From Xanthobacter autotrophicus (lineage in GTDB: Bacteria > Pseudomonadota > Alphaproteobacteria > Rhizobiales > Xanthobacteraceae): 64,000 nt of DNA. The first letter of the stretch is position 1. Each line of letters opens with the position of its first letter. Under the pieces are notes generated by a model. The model saw only the letters and a program-made list of their open reading frames with translations, did not search any database and was not told where the DNA came from. Shown here one piece after another: positions 7,611 to 15,880 of this stretch. Position numbers and translations under genes: made by a program. The stretch covers positions 186,001-250,000 of the forward strand of contig NZ_VAUP01000035.1 in the NCBI RefSeq assembly GCF_005871085.1, given 5' to 3'.

Positions 7611-10313
7611 CTACAGGCTCGCCGTGGCGGTGGGCACGGGTGTGGCGGCCAGATCAAGGACCACCCGCATGACGGTCGGATCGTCGCTGCCGGCCGTGAC
7701 CTTGAAGCCCAGATCCTGGGCAAGGTGCAGCATGGGCCCGTTTTCCCGGAGCACGTCGCCGAACACCTTGTTCAGGCCACGCTTGCGCGCATGGGAGAGA
7801 ATCTCGTTCATGAGCTGAAAGCCGAGGCCTTTGCCCTTGAGGTCCGAGCGCACCATGATGGCGTATTCCGCCGCCTCGTTGTCGGGGTCGGCGATGATAC
7901 GCACGACGCCGCAGATATCCCCGTTTGGCTCCACCGCCACGAACGCCATCTCCCGGTCGTAGTCGATCTGGGACAGGCGGGCGGCCATCAAGTGGGGAAA
8001 ATCCTTCACCGACCCGAGGAACCGCATACGCACGTCCTGCGGGTCGGAGCGGTGGACGAGATCCACGAGGGAGGGCTCGTCCTCGGGCCGGATGGGCCGG
8101 AGCGCCACCTTGGATCCGTCGATCAGCGCCAGTTCGGAGACCTCGCTGGTGGGATAGGGCTTGATGGCGAAGCGTCCGGTGCCCTCCACCCGCGTCTCAT
8201 GCACCACGATGCGGGCGTCGAGGGCGATGACGCCGCTCTCGTCGGCAAGCAGCGGGTTGATGTCGAGTTCGGCGATCTGCGGCAGATCGGCGAGCAGCTC
8301 GGCGAGCTTCACCAGCGTGCCGGCCACCGCGCCCATGTCCGCCGGCGGATGGTCGCGGTAGCCGGCGAGCAGCTTGGCGACGCGGGTGCGCTCGATCATC
8401 TCGCGGGCGAGGACGCCGTTGAGGGGCGGCAGGGCCACGGCGCGGTCGCCGATCACCTCCACCGCCGTGCCGCCCTGGCCGAACAGCACCACCGGCCCGA
8501 AGGTCTTGTCATAGGCGATGCCGGCGATCAGCTCCTGAGCGTTGGGACGGCGCACCATGGCCTGCACCGTGAAGCCGGCAATGTGTGCCTCGGGCCGCTT
8601 CTCGGCCACCGAGGCGATGATGGCCCGGCAGGCATCCTCCACCGCAGCCGGGGTGCGCAGGTCGAGCCGGACGCCGCCCACGTCGGACTTGTGGGTCAGA
8701 TCGTGGGACAGCACCTTGACCACCACCGGCCAGCCGATCTCGGCTGCGCACCGGCCAGCATCCTCGGGCGTCGGGGCCACCCGCGTCTCCACCACCGGGA
8801 TATCGTAGGCGGAGAGCACCGCCTTCGCCTCCACTTCGGAGAGCGCGCTGCGGCCTTCGCCCAGCACCTTCTCCACCAGGGCCCGCGCCTTGGCCCGGTC
8901 GGGGTCCTCGAAGGTCCGCGCCGGCGGCGTCTCCATGAGCTGGGTCTGGTTGCGCTGGTAGGAGACCAGGTGACCGAAGGCGCGCACCGCCTCGTCGGGG
9001 GTCTCGTAGGTGGGAATGCGGCGGGCGGCGAAACGCCGCCGCGCGCCGGCGGCCGCGGTCTCGCCCAGCCAGCAGGTGAGCACCGGCGCGCGCATGCGCG
9101 TCTCCAGCACGGTGATCACCGCGTCGGCGGCCTGGCTGCTGTCCGCCACCGACGAGGGGCAATTGAGCACCAGCACCGCGTCCGCCCCCTTGTCGCCAAG
9201 GAGCGCCTTCAGGGCGGCTCCGTAGCGGGCGCCGTCGGCGTCATCCACGATGTCCACCGGATTGGCACGCGACCACACGCCGGGAATGATCTTGTCGAGC
9301 GCCTCCACCGTCTCCGGCTTCAGGATGCCCAGGCGGCCGGAAATGCCCTCCACCGCATCCACGGCCACCACGCCCGCGCCGCCGCCGTTGGTAAGGATGG
9401 CAAGCCGGTCGCCGGTGAGCTTGATGCCGGCCGCAAGGGTGGACACCGCCTCGAACAGCTCACGCAGTTCGTGCACGCGGAGCATGCCGGCACGGCGGAA
9501 GGCCGCGTCATAGACGAGATCACTGCCGGCCAGCACCCCGGTGTGGGACTGCGCCGCCCGGGCACCGGCAGCGCCCCGCCCGGCCTTGATGACGATGACT
9601 GGCTTGGAGCGCGCCGCGATGCGCCCCGCAGACATGAACTTGCGGGCGTCCTTCACATGCTCGACATAGAGCAGGATGGCGCGGGTGGTGTTGTCGAGGG
9701 CGAGATAGTCGAGCATGTCGCCGAAATCCACGTCCGCGCTCTCGCCCAGCGAAACGACGTGGGAGAAGCCGAAGCCCCGGACATGCGCCCAGTCCAGCAC
9801 CGCCGAGGTCATCGCCCCGGACTGGCTGACGAAGGCCACATCGCCCTTGGCCGGCATCAGGTGGGCGATGCTGGCATTGATATGCGGCCGGGTGGAGATG
9901 AAGCCGAGCCCGTTCGGCCCCAGCACGCGCAGCAGGAAGGGCCGCGCCGCGTCCAGCATCGCCTGGCGCTGCGCGGCGGTCTCGATCTGCTCACCCGGGC
10001 CGTAGCCGGCGCGCAGGACCACCGCAGCGCGGCACCCCTTTTCGCCCAGCTGGGCGATGGTGGTGGGCACGCTGTCCGGCGGGGCGGCCACCACGGCGAG
10101 ATCCACCGCAATGGGCAGGTCCGCCACCGAGGCGTAGTTGAGCGAGGAGCGGATGGCGCGCTCCTTCGGATTGACGGTGAGGATCGGCCCCTCGAACCCC
10201 GCCTCGAACAGGTTGCGCGCGATCACCGCGCCGATGCTGCCGGGTCGGTTGCTGGCGCCCACGAGGGCGATGGCGCGGGGGTGAAACAAGGCGTCGAGAT
10301 TGCGCGTGGTCAT
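7611..10313 (-). CDS. Pat-type protein lysine acetyltransferase (NDP-forming acyl-CoA synthetase fused to GNAT)
   Basis: A 900-aa protein starting MTTRNLDALFHPRAIALVGAS, with a CoA-binding Rossmann domain (1-130), succinyl-CoA-ligase-like domains (about 130-460, including LGPNGLGFIS and VSQSGAM), an ATP-grasp domain (about 480-700; PVVVKVLSHDLTHKSDVGGV and ELDINPLLAD), and a C-terminal GNAT domain (about 735-895; YAIMVRSDLKGKGLGFQLM is the acetyl-CoA loop). This is the architecture of Pat/YfiQ, which acetylates acyl-CoA synthetases and other proteins. The CoA-ligase part is usually non-catalytic in such enzymes. The in-frame ATG 84 nt upstream gives an Arg-rich tail unlike the family, so the 10313 start was chosen. 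Confidence 0.9.
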   Translation of the reverse strand: MTTRNLDALFHPRAIALVGASNRPGSIGAVIARNLFEAGFEGPILTVNPKERAIRSSLNYASVADLPIAVDLAVVAAPPDSVPTTIAQLGEKGCRAAVVLRAGYGPGEQIETAAQRQAMLDAARPFLLRVLGPNGLGFISTRPHINASIAHLMPAKGDVAFVSQSGAMTSAVLDWAHVRGFGFSHVVSLGESADVDFGDMLDYLALDNTTRAILLYVEHVKDARKFMSAGRIAARSKPVIVIKAGRGAAGARAAQSHTGVLAGSDLVYDAAFRRAGMLRVHELRELFEAVSTLAAGIKLTGDRLAILTNGGGAGVVAVDAVEGISGRLGILKPETVEALDKIIPGVWSRANPVDIVDDADGARYGAALKALLGDKGADAVLVLNCPSSVADSSQAADAVITVLETRMRAPVLTCWLGETAAAGARRRFAARRIPTYETPDEAVRAFGHLVSYQRNQTQLMETPPARTFEDPDRAKARALVEKVLGEGRSALSEVEAKAVLSAYDIPVVETRVAPTPEDAGRCAAEIGWPVVVKVLSHDLTHKSDVGGVRLDLRTPAAVEDACRAIIASVAEKRPEAHIAGFTVQAMVRRPNAQELIAGIAYDKTFGPVVLFGQGGTAVEVIGDRAVALPPLNGVLAREMIERTRVAKLLAGYRDHPPADMGAVAGTLVKLAELLADLPQIAELDINPLLADESGVIALDARIVVHETRVEGTGRFAIKPYPTSEVSELALIDGSKVALRPIRPEDEPSLVDLVHRSDPQDVRMRFLGSVKDFPHLMAARLSQIDYDREMAFVAVEPNGDICGVVRIIADPDNEAAEYAIMVRSDLKGKGLGFQLMNEILSHARKRGLNKVFGDVLRENGPMLHLAQDLGFKVTAGSDDPTVMRVVLDLAATPVPTATASL

Positions 10314-10530
10314 GAACGGCCTCGCTGCTGGTGCCCGGCGGCTCTCAAGTGCGGCCGACCGAGCCAAATAGCCGTGCCAAGTAACGCACGGGAACACCGC
10401 AAGAGCACCTCCGGATCATACCGCAATGCAATATGATCGGCAAAATGGTCTCTTTTTTCAGGTTTGAAGCCGGATCGACCGATCAGGTTGGCTTAACCGG
10501 ATCAGGTCCGGCTCCGGAGCAGGCGACGGA

Positions 10531-10570
10531 GAGCGGGGCGACGGGGAGCGGGGCGACGGGGAGCGGGGCG
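10531..10570. repeat. 15-bp tandem repeat (2.7 copies)
   Basis: GAGCGGGGCGACGGG is repeated at 10531 and 10546 with a partial third copy from 10561. It lies just past the stop of the orphan receiver gene, outside any coding sequence. Confidence 0.85.
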
Positions 10571-10577
10571 AGCCGGA

Positions 10578-10967
10578 TCAGCACAGGCCCGAGCGCGCGA
10601 AACTGTCGCGCACGGCCTCGCTAAGCTGGTTGCCGAGGAGGGGTTTCTCGATGATGGCCACGCCCTGGGCGGTGGCGCGGCTGCGCACGTGCAGGGCGGG
10701 ATTGCTGGTGATGAGGAAGGCCGGGAGACGCACGTCGCGCCGGTCCAGTTCGCGCAGCAGGTCGAGACCATTGAGGCCGGGAAGATTGTAGTCCACGATC
10801 ATGCATCCACCGCGCGAAAATTCGGCGGCCAGCACGTCTTCCGAGCGCGCATAGGTCCGCACGCTGAAGCCATCGACCTCAAATGCGAACTTCAGCGAGC
10901 TGCAAACGGCCGGATCGTCGTCCACCACATGAACGACGAAGCCGGGCGTCTCGTTGGACACGATCAT
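10578..10967 (-). CDS. Single-domain response regulator (orphan receiver)
   Basis: 129-aa receiver domain and nothing else. Acidic pair in VVDDDP (15-19), phospho-acceptor Asp59 in MIVDYNLPGLNG, the switch threonine in FLITSN and the conserved lysine in IIEKPL are all present, so it should be phosphorylated. It has no output domain. It resembles the receivers of FixJ-like regulators and lies 167 nt downstream of fixJ on the same strand, so phosphate sharing with FixL or another kinase is plausible. The upstream ATG at 11030 gives an unrelated Arg-rich extension; MIVSNETPG at 10967 fits the fold better. Confidence 0.85.
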   Translation of the reverse strand: MIVSNETPGFVVHVVDDDPAVCSSLKFAFEVDGFSVRTYARSEDVLAAEFSRGGCMIVDYNLPGLNGLDLLRELDRRDVRLPAFLITSNPALHVRSRATAQGVAIIEKPLLGNQLSEAVRDSFARSGLC

Positions 10968-11134
10968 TTCCCAGATCCTTCCCCACGACCGGCTCGCGGG
11001 TCCACGCGGCCGATGGGTCCGCATGGTCAATTAGCTACGATCGTACGTCGGGCACTAGCCTCCCGCGTTGCGCTAGATCAAGGGGAGCGCGGAGGTACGC
11101 GCGCCTTGACGCCGCCGCCTCTTCCCGCGCGCCG

Positions 11135-11776
11135 CTAGGCGGCCTTGGGCGAGATGCCGGCCAGCAGCGCCATGCGCACCAGCTCGGACAGGCTCTGCGC
11201 CTTCATCTTGGTCATCACATTGGCGCGGTAGACCTCCACCGTGCGGGGGCTGATGCCCAGCTCATAGGCGATGGTCTTGTTGGCCTGGCCGACCACCAGG
11301 CATTCCAGCACCTGCCGCTCGCGCTGGGACAAGGCGGCGATGCGCTCCGCCACCTGCTCGCGCAGGGCATCGTGCTGGTAGGCCTTCTCCCGCCGCGCCA
11401 GCGCGGATTTCACCGTGTCGAGGATGGCGACATCATCGAACGGCTTCTCCAGGAAATCGGCGGCGCCGAGCTTCATGGCCTCTACCGCCAAAGGCACGTC
11501 GCCATGGCCGGTGACCACGATCACCGGAACGTTGGAGCCCTTCTCCTGCAGGTGCTGAAGCAGATCGATGCCGGTCATGTCCGGCATGCGCACATCGGTG
11601 ATGATGCAGCTCATGGAGGGGTCGGCCGCCGGCATGCCCGCGTCCAGGAAGAGCCGGGCCGAGGCGTGCGTATGTACCGTGTGGCCGGCCGTGGCGAGCA
11701 GGAAGGCCAGCGATTCGCGCACGGCCTCGTCGTCGTCGATGACGTGGATCACCGCGGCCATCCGTGCGTCAGTCAT
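11135..11776 (-). CDS. fixJ: FixJ-type response regulator
   Basis: 213 aa: receiver domain (phospho-acceptor Asp61 in [11 protein letters not shown], Lys in LEKPFDD) followed by a LuxR-type HTH ([28 protein letters not shown], then [14 protein letters not shown]). Downstream of FixL it activates fixK and other microaerobic genes. The ATG overlaps the fixL stop by 8 nt (ATGACTGA), so the two are translationally coupled; a second in-frame ATG at codon 6 would give the length closest to Sinorhizobium FixJ. A possible target site lies between fixL and fixK. Confidence 0.93.
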   Translation of the reverse strand: MTDARMAAVIHVIDDDEAVRESLAFLLATAGHTVHTHASARLFLDAGMPAADPSMSCIITDVRMPDMTGIDLLQHLQEKGSNVPVIVVTGHGDVPLAVEAMKLGAADFLEKPFDDVAILDTVKSALARREKAYQHDALREQVAERIAALSQRERQVLECLVVGQANKTIAYELGISPRTVEVYRANVMTKMKAQSLSELVRMALLAGISPKAA

Positions 11777-13286
11777 GAAGCGCCGCCTCCTCGCCCACGG
11801 CGCGCAGGGTGAAGCGGAACACCGCACCGCCCTGCGGATTGGGCTCGGCCCAGATGCGGCCGCCGTGGCTCTCGATGATGGTGCGGGAGATGGACAGCCC
11901 CACCCCCATGCCGTGCTGCTTGGTGGTGACAAAGGGCGTGAACAATTGCGGCGCGAACTCGGCCGATATGCCGTGGCCGGTATCCGAGACGCTGATCATC
12001 ACCATGTCGTCCTCCGCCGCCTCGGTCTTCACCAGCAGCTGGCGCCGCGGCGCCTCCATCATTGCCTCCAGGGCGTTGCGCATCAAGTTCAGCAATACCT
12101 GCTGCACCTGCACCTTGTCGGCAAGCACGAGGTCGCACCCGGGATCATAAAGAAAACGCACCTGGATACCATGCTCCTTGGCGCCGACCAAGGCGAGGGC
12201 GCTCGCCTCCTCCACCAGCTTGGACAGGCTTTCCACCCGCCGCTCGCTCTCCCCTCGGGAGACGAAGTCGCGCAGCCGCCGGATGATCTGCCCGGCGCGC
12301 AGCGCCTGCTCCCCGGCTTTCTCCAGCGCACCCTGCAGCATCTCCACCTTGACGGTGCCGGCATCCAGCAAGCGGCGCGAGCCCTTGATGTAATTGGCGA
12401 TGGCCGACAGCGGCTGGTTCAGCTCGTGGGCGAGGGTGGAGGCCATCTCGCCCATGGCGGTGAGGCGGGAGATGTGGACCAGCTCGGCCTGGAGCTCCTG
12501 GAGGCGGGCCTCGGTCTCCTGCCGCTCGGTCAGGTCGCGGATGAAACCGGTGAAGAAGCGCTCGGAGGTGGAGCGCATCTCGCCGACCGCCAGTTCCATG
12601 GGGAAGGTGGAGCCGTCCTTGCGCTCGCCCACCACCACCCGGCCGACACCGATAATGCGCCGCTCGCCGGTGGTGAGATAGCGCACAAGATAGCCGTCGT
12701 GGGCGCCCCGGTGGGGCGCGGGCATGAGAATCGAGACGTTCTGGCCCACTGCCTCGGCCGCCGTGTAGCCGAACAGGCGCTCGGCCGCGCTGGAGAAGGA
12801 GCGCATGATGCCACGCTCGTCGATCACCACCATGGCGTCGGGCACGGTGTCGAGGATCGAGGAGAGGTGCGCCTCGCGGGCCAGCAGGTCGCGGTTGCGG
12901 GCGGCGGCATCCAGTCGTGTGCGGCGCAGCCGCTCGCCAAGCACCGCGATGCCGAGCGCCACCGCGATAAACAGGGCCAGCGTTGCCGGATCGAAGGCCC
13001 CCCCGAGGCTTGTCGCGCCGCTGGCGAGGGCCAGCACCGCCCCTCCCGCGATGGCAACCGCCAGGGCGGTGCCGCCGGCCACCAGCCCGCGCCCGCTCAC
13101 CACGATCACGCCGGCGAGCTGGAGCATCAGCCCCTCGGCCCGGAACGGCGGGAAGCCAACGACAAGCCCCAGGACGAGGACGAGGAGCGCCACCGCGCCC
13201 CCAACCAGGGCGTCGGACCAGGCGGCACGCCCCGCCAGGCGCCTTGCGGCCATATCGGTCACCACGCTGTCCATCCCGTTCGCCAC
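11769..13286 (-). CDS. fixL: Oxygen sensor histidine kinase FixL
   Basis: 505 aa. An N-terminal membrane part (about 25-118) with roughly four hydrophobic segments precedes a heme-PAS domain (140-255). The PAS carries the FixL heme pocket [15 protein letters not shown], the proximal heme His196 in [28 protein letters not shown] and [10 protein letters not shown]. The kinase core follows: H-box LAHELNQP with His287, N-box [11 protein letters not shown]-boxes SDTGHGIS and GMGVGLSIS. Oxygen binding to the heme should shut the kinase off. It forms an operon with fixJ and diverges from fixK. Confidence 0.95.
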   Translation of the reverse strand: MANGMDSVVTDMAARRLAGRAAWSDALVGGAVALLVLVLGLVVGFPPFRAEGLMLQLAGVIVVSGRGLVAGGTALAVAIAGGAVLALASGATSLGGAFDPATLALFIAVALGIAVLGERLRRTRLDAAARNRDLLAREAHLSSILDTVPDAMVVIDERGIMRSFSSAAERLFGYTAAEAVGQNVSILMPAPHRGAHDGYLVRYLTTGERRIIGVGRVVVGERKDGSTFPMELAVGEMRSTSERFFTGFIRDLTERQETEARLQELQAELVHISRLTAMGEMASTLAHELNQPLSAIANYIKGSRRLLDAGTVKVEMLQGALEKAGEQALRAGQIIRRLRDFVSRGESERRVESLSKLVEEASALALVGAKEHGIQVRFLYDPGCDLVLADKVQVQQVLLNLMRNALEAMMEAPRRQLLVKTEAAEDDMVMISVSDTGHGISAEFAPQLFTPFVTTKQHGMGVGLSISRTIIESHGGRIWAEPNPQGGAVFRFTLRAVGEEAALHD

Positions 13287-13313
13287 ACCATCCCCGGGGC
13301 CGGCTTTCGGCCT

Positions 13314-13346
13314 CCGTAAAACTACTTAAGGACACCGACTTAAGTG
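13314..13346. promoter_or_regulatory. Candidate FixJ binding region between fixL and fixK
   Basis: On the minus strand the sequence TTAAGTAGTTTTACG appears, one mismatch in eight from the FixJ class I core GTAAGTAG known from the Sinorhizobium fixK promoter, and the following T-run also matches. ACTTAAG occurs twice, 14 bp apart (13324 and 13338), the second as the palindrome ACTTAAGT. It lies about 70-100 bp before the fixK ATG, a sensible activator distance. This is a match by eye only. Confidence 0.5.
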
Positions 13347-13359
13347 TTCGATCCGAATT

Positions 13360-13373
13360 TTGCGATGCGTCAA
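13360..13373. promoter_or_regulatory. Candidate FixK/FNR box upstream of fixK
   Basis: TTGCGATGCGTCAA fits the FixK/FNR-type pattern TTG-N8-CAA with half sites TTGCG and GTCAA. It sits 42 bp before the fixK ATG, downstream of the candidate FixJ site, where binding would overlap the core promoter; negative autoregulation is the natural reading. Confidence 0.55.
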
Positions 13374-13415
13374 TGCCGGTTATCCCTTTCTGCAACGTGA
13401 TGGAAGGGTAAACCG

Positions 13416-14126
13416 ATGCCGAGCCCCGCTGCAGCGATCGCCCAGAAGGCCTACGCTCATCCCATGACCGCTCCGCGCTGGGGCGACGAGGCCGAGACCC
13501 GCTCCCCCATCGACGTGGTGGCCCGCCTTGGCATCGTGGCCTCTTATGCCCGCAATGCCGAGATCTTCGGTGAAGATCAGGCCGCCGATCATCTCTACAT
13601 CGTTCTGTCCGGAGCGGTGCGCATCTGCAAGCTGCTCGGCGACGGCCGGCGCCAGATCGAGACCTTCTGCCTCGCCGGCGACGTGTTCGGCTGGGAGATG
13701 GAGCCCCGGCACCGCTTCTCCGCCGAGGCCGTGAGCGAGTGCAAGGTGGTGCGCATCAAGCGGTCCATCCTGTTTTCCCGTGCTGCCGACGACGCCGAGC
13801 TGGCTCATGCCCTTTGGGCGCTGACCGCTTCCGAGTTGGGCCGGGCTCAGTCCCATCTTCTGGTGCTCGGTCGCAAGACTGCCCAGGAGCGGGTGGCCAC
13901 CTTCCTGCTCGACATGGCGGCGCGCGCCGGCTCCGGCCAGGGCACCAACGGCATTGAGGTGACGCTGCCCATGTCGCGGCAGGATATCGCCGACTTCCTC
14001 GGCCTCACCATCGAGACCGTGTCGCGGACCCTGACCCATCTCGAGGAGATTTCGGCCATCGCCCTCCCCTCATCCCGCCGCGTGGTGCTGCGCGACGGAG
14101 CGGCGCTGCGGCGCCTGAATTCCTGA
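13416..14126 (+). CDS. fixK: FixK-type CRP/FNR transcription regulator
   Basis: 236 aa: cyclic-nucleotide-like beta-roll (about 30-135), dimer helix, and a C-terminal winged HTH (MSRQDIADFLGLTIETVSRTLTHLEE). The recognition helix has the FNR-type E-x2-S-R pattern that reads TTGA half sites. The N-terminal Cys cluster of FNR is missing, so it is FixK-like, controlled by its expression level instead of directly by oxygen. It diverges from fixL-fixJ, and TTG-N8-CAA boxes lie before its own gene and before hemN. A GGAAGGG Shine-Dalgarno site precedes the ATG. Confidence 0.92.
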   Translation: MPSPAAAIAQKAYAHPMTAPRWGDEAETRSPIDVVARLGIVASYARNAEIFGEDQAADHLYIVLSGAVRICKLLGDGRRQIETFCLAGDVFGWEMEPRHRFSAEAVSECKVVRIKRSILFSRAADDAELAHALWALTASELGRAQSHLLVLGRKTAQERVATFLLDMAARAGSGQGTNGIEVTLPMSRQDIADFLGLTIETVSRTLTHLEEISAIALPSSRRVVLRDGAALRRLNS

Positions 14127-14180
14127 TCCGTCTTTCCCCCCGGCGTGCCGCACTCTTCATCTGCGGCGCACCTCCCCTTT

Positions 14181-14217
14181 GGCACGTGCTCCCGGGCGCG
14201 TGCCTTTTTCTTTTTTT
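14181..14217 (+). terminator. Rho-independent terminator of fixK
   Basis: Stem GGCACGTGC / GCGCGTGCC (9 bp with one G-T pair), loop TCCCGG, followed by T5-C-T7. It is the clearest intrinsic terminator in the window and lies 55 nt after the fixK stop. Confidence 0.9.
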
Positions 14218-14234
14218 GGGGAGGAATCTCCGAG

Positions 14235-14259
14235 AAATAAAGCAGGCCGCCGTGCGGCC
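14235..14259 (-). terminator. Terminator hairpin of hemN
   Basis: On the minus strand GGCCGC-ACG-GCGGCC is followed by TGCTTTATTTC, 17 nt past the hemN stop. Together with the fixK terminator it separates the convergent pair. Confidence 0.6.
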
Positions 14260-14275
14260 CGCTCCAAATCAACCT

Positions 14276-15679
14276 TCAGACTGCCGCGGCGTGGCGCTTC
14301 TGCTCCGGGGCCGCGGCGCGGCTTGCCACAAGGCGCGTGTCGAACACCGCGCAAACCACGCGGGTGAAGGGCCGGCTCGCCTCCGGCACCTCCACCACCG
14401 CGCCGTGGCGAAAGGCGAGGCCATCGGCGATCAATGGCTCCAGTGCGTGGATCTCGTCGGCGAAGAAGCCGCGCGGAAAGCCGTGCTGCATGCAGGCTTC
14501 ATCCAGATCCACCGACAGGTCGCACATGAGCCGCTCGATGACGTGGCGGCGCAGCCGGTCCTCGTCAGTCAGGGCGATGCCCCGCGCGATGGGCAGGGTG
14601 CCGGCTTCTACCGCCTTGTGCCAAGCCGGCGTGGCGGGCAGGTTCTGCACATAGCCCTGCGGCAGCGCGCCGATGGCCGACGCTCCGAAGCCGATCAGCA
14701 CCGGGGCGTCGTCGGTGGTGTAGCCCTGGAAATTGCGCTTCAGCGTCCCCGCCGCCGCCCGCTCCGCCATGGCGTCCGAGGCGCGGGCGAAATGGTCGAG
14801 CCCCACCGGCACATAGCCATGGCGGGCGAGCACGTCCGCCACCAGTTCCGCCTGCGCCAGCCGCGCGCCGGCGTCTGGTAGCGCGTCTTCCGGGATCAGG
14901 GCCTGGTGTTTCTTCATCCACGGCACATGGGCATAGCCGAACACGGCGATACGGTCCGGATCAAGGCCGAGCGCCGCCTCCACCGTGCGGCGGACGGAGG
15001 CCTCGTCCTGATGCGGCAGGCCGTACATGAGGTCGAGGTTGAGGGCGGTGATGCCGGCGGCGCGCAAGGCATCCGCCACCGCCTGCGTCTCCTCGCACGA
15101 CTGGTGGCGGCCGATGGCCTGCTGCACGGCGGGATCGAAATCCTGCACGCCGAGGCTGGCGCGGTTGAAGCCCTCGCGGGCGAGCGTCGCCACCTTGGCC
15201 GCGTCCATCACCCGCGGGTCGATCTCGATGGCGATCTCGGCGCCCGGGGCAAACTCGAAGGTCTCACGCAACGCGCCCAAGATGGCGGCGAAGTCCTCGT
15301 CCGCCAGCATGGTGGGCGTGCCACCACCGAAATGCAGGTGCGACAGCTTCAGCCGGCCCGGCAGGTGGCGGGCGACGAGACCAATCTCCTCCACGAGGCG
15401 CTCCGCATAAGCCTTCACCGGCGTGCGGCTGCGGGCCACCGCCGTCTGGCAGCCGCAATAGAGGCACAGCTCGGCGCAGAACGGCACGTGCACATAGGCC
15501 GACACGCGGGCATCCCCCGGCACGGCCGCGAGCCACGAGGCATAGGTCGCGGCATCGACGGCGGGGGAGAAATGGGGCGCGGTGGGGTAGCTCGTATAGC
15601 GCGGCACCGGCTGCCCGTAGCGGGCAAGGAGGGTTGCGGCATCAAGCTTGGGGGCGGGGCAGAAGGAAGCTTGGGTCAT
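14276..15679 (-). CDS. hemN: Oxygen-independent coproporphyrinogen III oxidase
   Basis: Radical-SAM enzyme decarboxylating coproporphyrinogen III to protoporphyrinogen IX under low oxygen. It starts MTQASFCPAP and has the HemN N-terminal PRYTSYPTAPHF. The [4Fe-4S] cluster motif is Cys68-x3-Cys72-x2-Cys75 in VPFCAELCLYCGC. HFGGGTPTML, GVQDFDPAVQQAIGR and LMYGLPHQ follow, and the C-terminal HemN domain has LKRNFQGYTT. Length 467 aa is standard. An ATG at 15691 is an alternative start. A FixK-type box lies 35 nt upstream of the chosen start, in keeping with induction under microaerobic conditions, and fixK itself is next door. Confidence 0.95.
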   Translation of the reverse strand: MTQASFCPAPKLDAATLLARYGQPVPRYTSYPTAPHFSPAVDAATYASWLAAVPGDARVSAYVHVPFCAELCLYCGCQTAVARSRTPVKAYAERLVEEIGLVARHLPGRLKLSHLHFGGGTPTMLADEDFAAILGALRETFEFAPGAEIAIEIDPRVMDAAKVATLAREGFNRASLGVQDFDPAVQQAIGRHQSCEETQAVADALRAAGITALNLDLMYGLPHQDEASVRRTVEAALGLDPDRIAVFGYAHVPWMKKHQALIPEDALPDAGARLAQAELVADVLARHGYVPVGLDHFARASDAMAERAAAGTLKRNFQGYTTDDAPVLIGFGASAIGALPQGYVQNLPATPAWHKAVEAGTLPIARGIALTDEDRLRRHVIERLMCDLSVDLDEACMQHGFPRGFFADEIHALEPLIADGLAFRHGAVVEVPEASRPFTRVVCAVFDTRLVASRAAAPEQKRHAAAV

Positions 15680-15714
15680 GGCCGCGACCATGAGGCGCCG
15701 ACCCTTGCGGCGCC

Positions 15715-15728
15715 TTGATGTGGCGCAA
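15715..15728. promoter_or_regulatory. FixK/FNR box (anaerobox) upstream of hemN
   Basis: TTGATGTGGCGCAA: the left half is the full consensus TTGAT and the right half CGCAA keeps CAA, giving TTG-N8-CAA. It lies 35 nt upstream of the hemN ATG. FixK control of hemN is established in rhizobia; the site itself is read here by eye. Confidence 0.7.
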
Positions 15729-15809
15729 GGGGCCAGGCTCTGAGGCCGCCCCCTTGAATGCCCCTTTGTCGCACCCGGCTCCGGCCATTGCCGGATCCGG
15801 CTTTGACAT

Positions 15810-15837
15810 CCACAACTCGGGAACACCCGAGTTGTGG
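15810..15837. terminator. Perfect 12-bp stem hairpin after the nfrA-like gene
   Basis: CCACAACTCGGG, loop AACA, CCCGAGTTGTGG. It begins 43 nt after the nfrA-like stop and lies upstream of the hemN promoter. No T-run follows on either strand, so it may stabilise the 3' end of the long transcript instead of acting as a classical terminator. Confidence 0.6.
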
Positions 15838-15880
15838 CGCGTACCCACTCGGCATCGGTCAAAGACCGAGGCCGATGGCA

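Noticed and set aside
7536-10436. 966-codon open frame on the plus strand opposite the pat gene
   Set aside because: Shadow frame of a high-GC gene: composition is His/Arg/Gly-rich without domain motifs, while the minus strand has four recognised domains in order.
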